A stretch of 64,000 nt of DNA from Tetraselmis striata. Taxonomy: Eukaryota; Chlorophyta; Chlorodendrophyceae; Chlorodendrales; Chlorodendraceae. Of the stretch, positions 54,367 to 64,000 are shown one piece after another. The position numbers and the translations under genes are program-made. Position 1 is the stretch's first letter. Every line of letters starts with the position of its first letter. Below the pieces are notes generated by a model, which had not been told where the DNA came from, did not search any database, and was given only the letters and a program-made list of their open reading frames with translations. The stretch spans positions 1 to 64,000 of the forward strand of contig VCJN01000308.1 of assembly GCA_006384855.1 (NCBI GenBank), in the 5' to 3' direction.

Positions 54367-55015
54367 CTAGAAGAACTGCTATCTTGGAAATTCTACCAGT
54401 GGAAAGTCCACAATCATCAAATACATCGGGGCACTTCGGAGCCTGCCGCGGCCCACCGCCCCAGCCCGCACAGAGCACGATACTTGCCCGGCCCGGCGCA
54501 CCGCCCTACATGTCACTGTGGACATGTGCAGCCGCGCGAGGAAAGCATGGCAGCCGTGTGCCTTCACGGCTCGTGGCACGGGTGGCTCCAGAGCACGTAC
54601 TCTCCCTTGTGGGCCACCGTCTCGAGCTGCACCTCCGTGGCCACGCTGGCAACGCGCGTACACACCCTCTCGTCAGCCGCGGTTCAGCTGCCCGTGCAGG
54701 GGCGGCGGGGACAATGGGCAAGAGGGGAAGGGAGGCTCACTCCTTGGTGGACGGGGAGACCGCGACCTTGTCCGCCTCCACGTGCGTGCCGCTGAGGGTA
54801 TGCCCCTGGATCCTAAACGCCACAAACGCAGGCGCGCGGCGCGCGACCGCCTGCGCGGCACAGGAGCATGTCAGAAAGGGACAAGCTGAGTGCAGCTTGC
54901 AGCGGCTCGCAAGCACACCCCAGCGGGCGGTGCATGCTGAAAGGGAGGGGCGGAATATGGAAGGGGGGTATAAGGACTGCTTCTTTGGAACGTCCACGAT
55001 CACCAAATACGTCGA
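54206..55015. repeat. Direct duplication of ~200 bp spanning the last AP5M1 intron/exon border
   Basis: AAACGCAGGCGCGCGGCGCG plus CGCAGCTTGCAGCGGCTCGCAAGCACA-type sequence at 54206-54430 recurs at 54824-55015 (offset 618 bases at the left, 587 at the right because of a G-run difference). The right copy holds the acceptor and first residues of AP5M1 exon 11. The left copy lies beyond the AP5M1 stop and carries the ~40 bp G-run at 54321-54366. Confidence 0.85.
54321..54366. repeat. Poly-G run, about 45 bases
   Basis: The longest homopolymer in the window. It lies just downstream of AP5M1 in the duplicated copy of the exon 11 region. Confidence 0.9.
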
Positions 55016-58000
55016 AACCAAAATCTATGGCGACACTGCGCATTGCCCTCCCGAGCTCAACGCTACACGAACCAATGAGGGGAGCGTGCCGGGAGAGAGG
55101 TTTGGCAGCGCCTTGATTCTGGGAATGAAAATATGGGTTCTGGCAAGTGCATCGGCACCGGTGCCGAAAGAAGAGCCGGGGGGGGGGGGGGGCAAAGAGA
55201 GAGAGGGAGACAGAGAGAGGGAGAGCAACTCGCATGGGGCAGTAGGTGGTGCGAGGCCCTCACCGCCTGGCACGAGAAGGTAGATAGTCAGGCCCTCTAT
55301 ATGCACCGAATGCTGGGTAAGCAGTGAGGCACCCAGGCTACTGCTGCAGGAGTAGAGAGCGGTGTCTGTGTACACTTGCTCCAGGGGCCCGCGCGATATT
55401 TCGAACAATTGCAATGAGAACATGCAGTGCCCTGTTAGGAGATGCCACGCTCGCCCTGCCCTACAGGCCCAGCCGCCCTGCACAGTAGGCGGTGCGACCA
55501 GATTCCCACGCGATGGCCGGTTGGGACTGCCAACAGCGCGCACAAGGACAACAGAGCGGCTGGCGTACGGACCGTTGCCCGGTGCGTTCCCGGACGACAA
55601 AGCCAGCCGCAGTCGGCTGTGGCATGCTCTGTATGGTCGGATTTAGAGGGAGATGTGACGCTCGTACCGCATCCCGGGAGACATCAATTCGCAACTGTCA
55701 CTCGTACATGTCGCACTGGTAACAACAGGTCCCCACCGTCCCCCGCAAATGCCTCGTGTATAAGAACTATTTTCCGGCGCCCACTTTCTACGAGCAAAAC
55801 ATGGTGTTGATAACATTGCGCGGGCCGAGCGCTGATGAGCATCACAGCCCGTGACAGGGAGTTATACGGTGGTAATGATGGCAGACCACGAAAAGTGCAC
55901 ATGCGGGAGATGGACAAAGCTCGACAATAAGATCCACAGTGCCCCATAGCCTCATAGAGTGCCGTGTCTGCCCAGGACAATGCACCGGCTTTCGTGGTTC
56001 CCTGAGCACCTGCCACATGACACTGTCTGTGGTGCCTATGCTGTGTACACACTCCACGTAGGGCTTTAGTTGCTTACCCAACTGGGACGCGGTGATGCCC
56101 TCAAACCTATTTCATTTCATACTTCTTTATCTACATACCATATCATCAGTTCCTATGAAGTTTACTGCTATAATATAATGAAGAATATAAATACATTTAT
56201 TTACTATTTAACATATACAATATACAAATTACAATGTGTATATAATATATAAATATATAAAAAACCACCTACATGGCGACTGAGGAGGCGGCAGGCTCGT
56301 GAACGACGCAGCGGGAGCAGGGCAAGGCAGAGATGCCGCTGGCATTGCTGCTCGGCTGTGGGCGTAGCGACCAGGCGCTGGATGAGGGATGTGGCGAGGG
56401 CTATGATGGGTGATCGCGCCGCGGGTGGACAGGCTTCTCTAAGCATGCGGCCATTGAACGACGAGGGCAGGGGGGCAGGCGGATGGCGGGGGGGGGGGGG
56501 GGGGGGGGGGGAGGGGGGAGGGGGGGGGGGGGGGATCACCTGTTGTGCGTGGATGCCGGCCAGGCCCAGCCAACCAGCTGATGGAGCGGGAGCGCCGCCG
56601 CCCTCACCGGCGGACGACTCTGCCGCGGCGGCGGCGGCGCTCGATGTGGTCGCGAGGGCGGCGGGGTCGGCGGCGCGCCACGCCTGCGCGAGCCGGGGCG
56701 GCCGACGGCGGCAGAGGAGCGTGCCGGTGGCGGTGGCGCGCGCGGTGCGGGCGCTCAGGCGGCCGCCGCCCAGGCCGCTCCACGTCAGCTCGCCGCCCTG
56801 CAGGGCCGCCGCCCCCACCGTGCACGCCGCGCCCTCCAGGGCCACCACCTGCGGGCAGTCACCGCCATACGGAGCCGTGTCATTCTGCTGCCGCAGAGCC
56901 AAGAACGGGCCCACGGCAGCGCTCCATCCTGGCGCTGATTGCCAATGCTATGGGGGGAGGAGGGGGGGGGGGGGGGGGGCATGGCGCACGTGACTGTGCA
57001 ATACTCGCGCAGATGACGGCTCCGCAGCTCGTATCGTGACACCGCTACCGCACAGCTTTTCATTCCACAACAAACCGCCCTTTCCGCTTCGTGCACGCCG
57101 CCACGCGAATACGGCGTACAACACTCTGCCGTGACAGCGCGCCGTTGCCACACGATGTGCACGGCTCTGACCGCAAGAGTTCGTGGCCGAGTGCCGTGCC
57201 GAGTCGACTGCGCCCGGCCGCATGTATACAAGAAAAGCTTCCGGCAAGCCATGCCGTTGGCGACCATATGCGGCGGAGATGCTCCTGCCCACGCCGGTGT
57301 CCTTCTCCATATATGGGCCTACAATGAGCAGGTCCATTTCCAGCGGCGGTGGTACATGTGTGGGGAGGGGGGGAGAAGCAGCGTGGGGGCTGCAGCTGCG
57401 GAGGTGACGGGGATCGGAGGGAGGTGGAGGGGGGGGAAGGGGGGGGGGGGGGGAGGGCGCGCCTCCAGCGTGGGGTCCATGGGCAGGTGCACCGCGCATG
57501 CCTCCAGCACAGCCTTGGGCGAGGGCGGCGGCGCATACACGAGCTCCACGCAAAACAGCAGCGCGGACAGTGCCTGCGCGGCCACGCGGTGCCGCACAGG
57601 GGCGTCAGCGACCAGAGGCGAGCCGCCGCGGTTAGCTAGCCTTTTCGCCCCCTGGACAGGATTGACGGCAGTCAGCCCCCCCTGCAGCACCTCGACACGT
57701 CCGCAAAAAAAAATGAAAACGGCAAATAACTTTTCATCAACGGGAGCTTTTATAGAGAAACAAGACAGTTACCGAACAAAATACAGGAAGTGAGGAAGGT
57801 CATGTTTCTGTTTGATAACGTGGGGACATGGGTTCAGATGTGGGTTCAGATGATGGTACAGGGATGGATAAGAATTGGCAAAACTGCTGAAATTGCGGAG
57901 ATAACCGGACTTCCACATGTGCTAATCCTTTTTCACGGTGATTATAGAAAACGAGCTTTTATGAAATAGAAAGAGATACGTCTCATTACTACTATAATGA

Positions 58001-59261
58001 CAGCGTCGAGTTTTCCATGAACTGATATGAATTTGAGCCCGGCCTTTTCAGGTGGCGATCCGATAAACACGGAGATGAACAGGCGGCTGCTGGGCGATGG
58101 TCATCGGGCCAAATGCGGGACTAATTGCGGACCGGCTGCGGAATAACACAGCGCACGGATACGGGGGAACGTCGTACTTTTCAAGCCTACAAGATCGACG
58201 CACCAAAATCAATACGAAATGCGAACGTGCAAACGTTTTGGAAATGTATCATCAATGCCGGAAGGCTGATTGCGGCCGCAAAATTTGTTTTTCAATTAAC
58301 CTGTACCGGCGGATGGCAGCTGCCTTTCAAAATATCAACTATCCAGACTAAACACGGAACAACAGACCGAAACTGCAACGGATATGCCCCATTCTCCGTG
58401 AGCTGTGAATGTCCCGCCAGTGCGCGGGATCCAGCGTCTCGACATCTGCCGGCAACACACCGCCGGAAGCATTGATCCAGCGTCTGCCTTTTACCCAGCC
58501 TACCTTTTTGCTGGATTGCCGACTCAATAGCATCGTGTTATTAGCTGTAGACGATGTCGTCTTACCAGATGGTATACCTATACAGAATATGTCCTCTTCA
58601 AAATGTGCAGTTTGAAAGCATACTAGATGGCTCAGAGATGTGTTTAGACGGCACTATTACTGCCCGTCCATCTCTATCCACCTCATGTGCGTGTGTTGCT
58701 ATGGACTCATGGCATATAGATAATCCGTTTCAACTATGTTTTTAGTATACCAACATTTTATAGCGATTAACCAAGAAAGATCCAAAACATTCTTCCCTTG
58801 ATTTGTGCGCTACATATCAGGCGCCATTACATACACAGTAATATAAAGTCAAGCCAGCACACTGTACATCGCTGCTATACGGCAGGCGGGAAAAAAGAAG
58901 CGGCGGGAGCCTGGCGAGGGTGTGTGTGTGTGTGTGTGTGTGTTGGGGGGGGGGGGGGGGGGAGGGGGGGGGGGGGGTGGGGAGGGGGGGCAAGGCGGGC
59001 ATCGTGGTCACCTCCCCGTCGCCGCCGGTCCGCTCCGGCTCGTACGACAGCCGGTAGCTGCCGGTGAAGGGCGGCCGGCAGCCGGCGCCCGGGACGTAGT
59101 GCGCGACCGCGGCGCGTCGCAGGGGCGGCACCACCACCAGCGTCAGCCCCGCCACGCCCTCCGTCGCCCCGGCGCGCAACGGCGGCTCCGTCCCGCGGCA
59201 GTGGTTCAGCGCGACGCCGCGCAGGAGGAGCTCCGGGGAGGCGAGGGGCAGCGCAATCTGA

Positions 59262-59292
<31 letters not shown>

Positions 59293-59845
59293 TTTAGCGG
59301 CGGAGGACATTAGCGGCGGGTCAGACGCTGCCGAGCGATGCTGCCGGATTCGTGTAGGCGCCCGACAGTGGCGCGCGCCCTGCTATCATCGAGTAATCCT
59401 TACCTGCACAGGTAGACGAGCGCGCGCGCGGCGAAGGCGGGAATATACTTCTCCATTAAAGTACGGAGTCATTTCTTTTTGCCGGCATCGATCTAGCGGC
59501 ATCCGAATAAGCTAAATAAATGTGTAATCTTTAGAGAGAGAGAGGGGGGGAGAGGGCGGAGAGAGACAGACCTTACATAGAGCTGCGGGCGGTTTGAGGG
59601 CACCGCCGCTTGTCAATCGGGTACACAGCAAAGCCCTCCTTGAGGGTAAGTCGAGAGTTGGCTCCCCAGGCAATGACCGGCTGTGCCGGCGCTTTGTTAT
59701 GTGATTATTCGCTCGCCGCTCTTCGGGTCCGGGATTCCTCGGCCCTGGCGAGACTCCATGCTGTCTGGCGGTGTTCCCAGATTGTGATTCGCCCTCAGCT
59801 CGGTGGAAGGGTTGCCCCCCCCCCCCCCCCCCCTCCCCCGGCCCC

Positions 59846-59883
<38 letters not shown>

Positions 59884-62755
59884 CATCCATCCTTGTCTCT
59901 CTCCCGGTGTTAGGGGGCTCCGTTGCGGCATGCCACGTCCCTACCCGTCAGAATACAGCTGCCAATGCTGCCCCATTTCCCAGCTGCCATGCCTCGAAAG
60001 CCATTGCCCCGCGCAAAGGGTTACCCTCCCACAATGGCTTCGTGCCACATGGACGGACCTCCCAGGCTGCGCAATGAATACAAGTAGCGACCAGGCGGCG
60101 ATATTGTCGCATTCATGGGCAGGATGGGTTGGGATAGGGGGTTGGGGTAGGTGAATTATAGTAGTTAGGCTCTGAATATGGTTGGGGTTGTGGCTATCGT
60201 TAGGGTCAGAGTGGGGCGCGCACCTCCGGCAGGCCCTTCATCTCCGCCGCGACCTGGACGCAGCCGGCCACCCGGAGGTTGTGCGGGTGCGCGTGCGGCG
60301 GCGGCGCCTCGCCGCCCCCCGCCTCCTCTCCATCCCCATCCCCGTCCGACGGCAGCGACGCCCGCACGGTCTCCACCACCGTGATGTGCAGCCGCTACGC
60401 GGGGGCAAGCGGGTGGGACATCAGCGCGAACAAAGGGCTCATGGGGCACAGAGCTTAAGCGGCAGCAGCAGCGGGAGACCAGCCGGGGCGGGCCACCTGG
60501 CCGCACGAGCCCGGGCGCAGTGCAGCGGGCAGTGCGGCGGGCGGGCAGCAAGTGGCGGGCGCACTTGTTTGCCGCCCACAAACAGCTGCGGCTTCCATGC
60601 CGGCTGCAGGCTGTCCAGCGCCGCTCCGCCCTGGCGGGTGCGTGACAGCAAACCACGGGTCAGGAATAAGTCCGCCATACTCGCCGTACTTACGACCAGT
60701 AGGGGGGGCGTGTAGCCGTATATGCCACTGCGCGTTCAAGCTTCACCACGAGAAAACAGCGCAGTTGTAAACCGGCGTGTTGCTGTGGACCACCGTACAA
60801 CATGTGAGCAGGGGAGGGGGGGGGGGGGGAGGCTTGACAGCTGACAGTACCGTGGAAGTGCGGGCCTTGGGGTCGCCCTCCAGGGGGGGCGTGCCAGAGT
60901 ATACCCCCATCGGTAGGCTGACGCTGACGAAGCGTCGCAAAGCCGCGATCGCGGGCTCCGCCTCCCTGCCGGCCTCGCGTGGCTTGCCGCCGCCGCCGCC
61001 GTGATGGCCGCCCGCCGCCCCGTGGCTCAGCACACCCGCCAGCGCGCCCAGCAGCTGCAGAGCGGCCGTGATGCGCAGCGAGCTGGCGGCGGCGGCGTCG
61101 GGCCAGCAGTCCTGGGGCAGCTTCTGCGGGGCGGCAGGACACAGGGACGCAGCAGGGCAGCCGGGGGCGAGGGGGGGGGGGGGGGGGGCTGCTTCTCAGC
61201 GATGTTGTCCTTGAGAAATAATCATCATCAGTGTAAGGGTACGTTGGGGTTGCATTGACGGGCCTTCATCTTGGGCTGCTTCATCAACTAACTCAAGGTA
61301 AGGCCAAAGATCTCTTGAAACTTTGTCATTCACCCCCCCCCCCCCCCCCCCACCCTCCCCCACTCTTCTCCCCCGGCCTCCCCTGCCCCCACATGACCGC
61401 GAAGGCCAACTTGCAATTGTAGCGCTTGTATTTACAAAAGTAACCGCTATAATTGTGAAAACATTTCGTTCCTTTACGGACTCCAGATGTAATTGTGTGC
61501 TATGGCATTATAAAACCCATTAGTCTACCGGGGAAGCACGCGCGAGGGGTGCACTGCCCGCCCCGCCTGAGTGTGTGTGCGTGCGTGTGCGTGTGTGTGT
61601 TTGTGTATGTGTTTGTGGAAGGGGGGGGGGGGGGGGGGGGGGCTCGCAGGAAGGCAGGCAAGAGGGGAACGCTCACGTGCCGGCCTCTGCCCTGCAGCGC
61701 CTCCGCCAGCAGCTCTGGGCACAGCAGTTCGGGCGCGTGCGGGAGCATCGCCACGCACAGATGGCCCACGCTGCCCAGCAGGTAGGGGAGGTAGCCCACT
61801 GCGCAGCGGGGGGCATAGGGCGGCAAGATGAGAGCAGCCGAGTAGACGTGACTTCCACAGGCGCCACCACGGCACGCCGGTCATGGGGCAGGCATGCGGG
61901 TGAGGGCAGGGCATGTCTGTGCCGCCCTGGGCCCCTTGCCGCAGCTGCGTGATGATGAAGGTGCCAGACGCACCTGTCGCCGGCTGCGGCCCCGCATGCG
62001 CCGTGTCGTCCAGCTGCTCCGGGACGCTCCGGGCCGCGCCCCCCAGCAGAGCAGCCACAAGCTGCGTCGCGCCGCTGCGCCAGAGGCACACCGCAGCGGG
62101 CGGCAGCCCGCCCTCCTGGGATCCCTGCTCCTGCGCCGCCTGGGCGACCACAGGCCGGGGAGTCAGGCTGGGTACCAATGCGAATCAGCTGGGCACTGCA
62201 CGTAGCCGTTGGCTCAGTGCGGTGGTGCATGCGGCTGCGAGTGTGTGGAATGGCGATGATGTTGCAGCTATCGGCAGTTCATGGGCGAGGCAGGACTGCA
62301 ATTCGCAGCGAGTGACAGTACGCCTGTGACTGTGCTGAGGCCCCGCGGCAGGAGAGGGGGGGGGGGGGGGGTGCGGGGGGGCAAACCCCGAGGAGTGTAG
62401 CCGCCACTCCCTCATCAAAGTCAGGCGGCTGTGGGCAGGGCCCAGGGCCCCAGTCCCTCATGGCCTGCTTCTCTACCGCAGGGAAGCGCCTACCAGCGGT
62501 GCGGTCAGGGGCAGCGAGGTCTCAGCGCCAGCGCCAGGAGTCGATGGTGCTCCCGCTCGTGACAGTGCATGAGAAGTCGATTGGAGGGGGCAGCAAAGCG
62601 GAGGGCGGGGGGGGGGGGGGGGGGTGGAGGGGGAGGGGGTGGAAGGGAGGGGGGGGACACCTGGAGTATAGCACCTCTGGCTGGTGTGCTGAGAAGACCC
62701 ACAGCGCCCTCACCGCGCAGTTGGACCGCCAGCTGCCTAGTGGTGTTGATGCCAT
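54564..62755 (-). CDS. AP5M1: AP-5 complex subunit mu (AP5M1)
   Basis: AP5M1 is the medium subunit of the late-endosomal AP-5 adaptor. Twelve minus-strand exons keep one frame of about 621 aa (human 490; plant forms are longer): 62755-62661, 62489-62387, 62139-61974, 61798-61677, 61123-60839, 60630-60565, 60394-60224, 59257-59012, 57573-57463, 56848-56540, 54850-54741 and 54645-54564. Recognition rests on ALWVFSAHQPEVLYSRRFPA (N-terminus), LQPAWKPQLFVGGKQRLHIT, LEACAVHLPM, the GELTWSGLG strand, FVAFRIQGHTLSGTHVEADK and the end KGEYVLWS. Exon 9 to 10 needs a GC donor (GAG then GCGCGC), which restores the family alignment. Exon 3's acceptor has a 9-base alternative at 62130. Intron 10 is 1.69 kb, unusually long for this window. 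The gene starts 78 bp after the DPH3 stop. Confidence 0.86.
56100..56275. other. AT-rich patch inside AP5M1 intron 10
   Basis: TATAATATAATGAAGAATAT and related A/T-rich sequence stands out from the GC-rich surroundings. It may be an inserted fragment, but no ends or coding parts are visible. Confidence 0.4.
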
Positions 62756-62833
62756 CGCGCCGCTTCGCTGTGCGCTGTGCTAGAGATTAGGTGGTGGGGT
62801 GCTAAGGAGATAAGGAGGGTGAAGCCGCACTAG

Positions 62834-62924
62834 CTAGGCTGGGCTGGGCTGGAAATCCTCCTGCGCCAGGGTGCGGGCGTCGGTGGAAGTGTTGAGACTT
62901 GCAACGCCTCACTGTCTGCGGTGC

Positions 62925-62985
<61 letters not shown>

Positions 62986-63677
62986 ACAAGGAAGGAGCGA
63001 GGGGAAGGGCACCTCGTTGTATATCACAGTGATGTAGAGCGAGCAGCTCGGGCAGCGCGCAATCTCCTCACCGGCAGCCAGCTCCTCCTGGTGTGGATGC
63101 GGGTGGAGGAGGGAGGGGAAGGGGGGGGGGGGGCAGTCGATAGCATGCCTCAGCTGCCGGCACGCCAGGGGTGCGCATCCAATTGTGTCCCCGCACCCAG
63201 GCAGGGGCGATTGGCCGCCGCAATCGATGCTGGATATGCTCGACCGCTGCCGCCCTGCGCGCCAGGCAAGATGTGCCACATATACCGGCGGGCGCCAGGC
63301 CGTTACTCCTAGCGCTTCCTCGTGTTTTGGAACTGGTTGAGACGGTACAGCAGTATTGTTTTTCAAATAGTGTTGTTGTTCATTACCGCGGCAGTTCGTT
63401 TGTGCGGAATAGCAGAGTGACCTCTGCGCCGGATAGCCGTCTGCCTCCGCAGTCACGGTGGCTACTTGCCTTTACCGGCGGCGGCCGAGTCAGGCTGCGA
63501 GCCTCGAAGACCTTGGCACGATATGCCTCAAGCGTGGCCAGGGCAGGTGACAGATGGGCGCCGCACCCTAGAGATCTGAAAGTAGTCTCCGCAGGGGCAG
63601 GGGTAGGTGTACGTGCCGCCGCCCTCGCCGTCCTCCAGGAACTCCATGTCCTCTATCTCCACCTCGTCGTAGCTCAT
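62834..63677 (-). CDS. DPH3: DPH3, diphthamide biosynthesis CSL zinc-finger protein
   Basis: DPH3 feeds electrons to the DPH1-DPH2 iron-sulfur enzyme in the first step of diphthamide synthesis on elongation factor 2, and in yeast it also acts with Elongator. Exons 63677-63567, 63087-63013 and 62860-62834 join in phase 0 to 70 aa, within the usual family size. The protein starts [13 protein letters not shown]. The four zinc ligands are Cys27 and Cys29 (YPCPCGDYF) and Cys49 and Cys52 ([13 protein letters not shown]). The last exon, only eight codons plus stop, gives EDFQPSPA, matching the usual EDF end. Intron 2 contains a (CA)n microsatellite in the sense strand. The AP5M1 start follows 78 bp after this stop on the same strand, so its promoter must lie in or overlap DPH3. 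Confidence 0.96.
62925..62984. repeat. (GT)n microsatellite in DPH3 intron 2
   Basis: About 55 bases of GT ((CA)n on the gene's sense strand) lie inside DPH3 intron 2, between the acceptor of the last exon and the GTGCCC donor. Confidence 0.9.
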
Positions 63678-64000
63678 CCTGCCCTCGACCCCCCTTCCCC
63701 CTCCCCAACTCAGGCGGGGGAAGCCGCGCTCCCGTATCCCTCTCGGGAACGCTAAGTGTCGCTCGGATATGCAGTGTCAAACAGGTATATGCCCCGCTGC
63801 AAGTGCAAGGAGCTTTGTTGAGCTGTCAAGCTGCTACAGCGGGTCGTCGTCGCGGGGGGGGGGGGGGGTGCCGAGCCCAGCGCCGCCGTCTCGTCTACCG
63901 TACTGCGTCTATCTGGCGGATCGGCGGCTGGGAGCTGCCTGTGGCGCGCTCGCTCCATATATAGTTTTTAAATATTAAGGAGACGCCGCGTGCGCCGTAG
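63678..64000. promoter_or_regulatory. DPH3 upstream region
   Basis: Probable promoter and 5' UTR of DPH3. A G-run lies at 63855-63868 and a TATATATAG word at 63957-63965. The TATA word lies about 280 bases before the ATG, so its use as a TATA box is uncertain unless the 5' UTR is long. Confidence 0.35.

Noticed and set aside
54135-55283. Long plus-strand open frame of 382 codons
   Set aside because: It runs opposite to the spliced AP5M1 exons, crosses poly-G runs as poly-glycine and includes the duplicated block. It is a GC-rich shadow.

Overview
The window is eukaryotic nuclear DNA. It most likely comes from a green alga (chlorophyte). The host genes have many small introns with GT-AG and occasional GC-AG borders. 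One gene is the plastid Rieske-fold protein PSB33/TEF5, a green-lineage protein. The AP-5 mu subunit resembles the plant form in length. Candidate TGTAA polyadenylation signals, typical of green algae, follow several stop codons. The transposon load includes tyrosine-recombinase (DIRS/PAT/TOC3-like) retroelements, also common in green algae. I cannot name the species.

Layout. About 1-15.3 kb is gene-poor: a fossil DIRS-like reverse transcriptase, a ~370 bp tandem array, a 30 bp minisatellite, two unrecognised zinc-finger-type reading frames, a small inverted-repeat element, and a 3.1 kb tyrosine-recombinase element bounded by direct repeats. From 15.3 to 30.2 kb are three clear host genes: CDC20 (+, 4 exons), the proteasome base subunit RPN1 (-, 13 exons, 911 aa) and a neuroglobin-like globin (+, 3 exons). 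From 30.2 to 37.9 kb is repeat territory with a young gag-only element whose ~200 bp end repeats are almost identical. From 37.9 to 50 kb are a DUF1764 protein (+), a Patched-like sterol-sensing-domain transporter (-) and PSB33 (-). From 50 to 54.5 kb is mostly repeats. From 54.5 to 63.7 kb are AP5M1 (-, 12 exons) and DPH3 (-, 3 exons), on the same strand and only 78 bp apart.

How the genes relate. There is no operon-like system and the host genes are ordinary eukaryotic housekeeping genes. CDC20 selects substrates for ubiquitination by the APC/C, and RPN1 receives ubiquitinated substrates at the 26S proteasome. They are convergent neighbours, but one pair is not evidence of functional clustering. 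DPH3 (diphthamide synthesis) and AP5M1 (late endosomal adaptor) have unrelated jobs despite their tight spacing.

The most distinctive signal is architectural. Homopolymer G:C runs of 10-40 bp occur throughout, and in the minus-strand genes the sense-strand C-run often begins within a few bases of the 5' splice site. Two introns in different genes appear to use GC donors. I found no convincing previously undescribed gene system. The best leads are the C-run/splice-donor association, the split-repeat layout of the 34-37 kb element, a hairpin enclosing the CDC20 stop codon, and an ACGTCA array in front of the globin.
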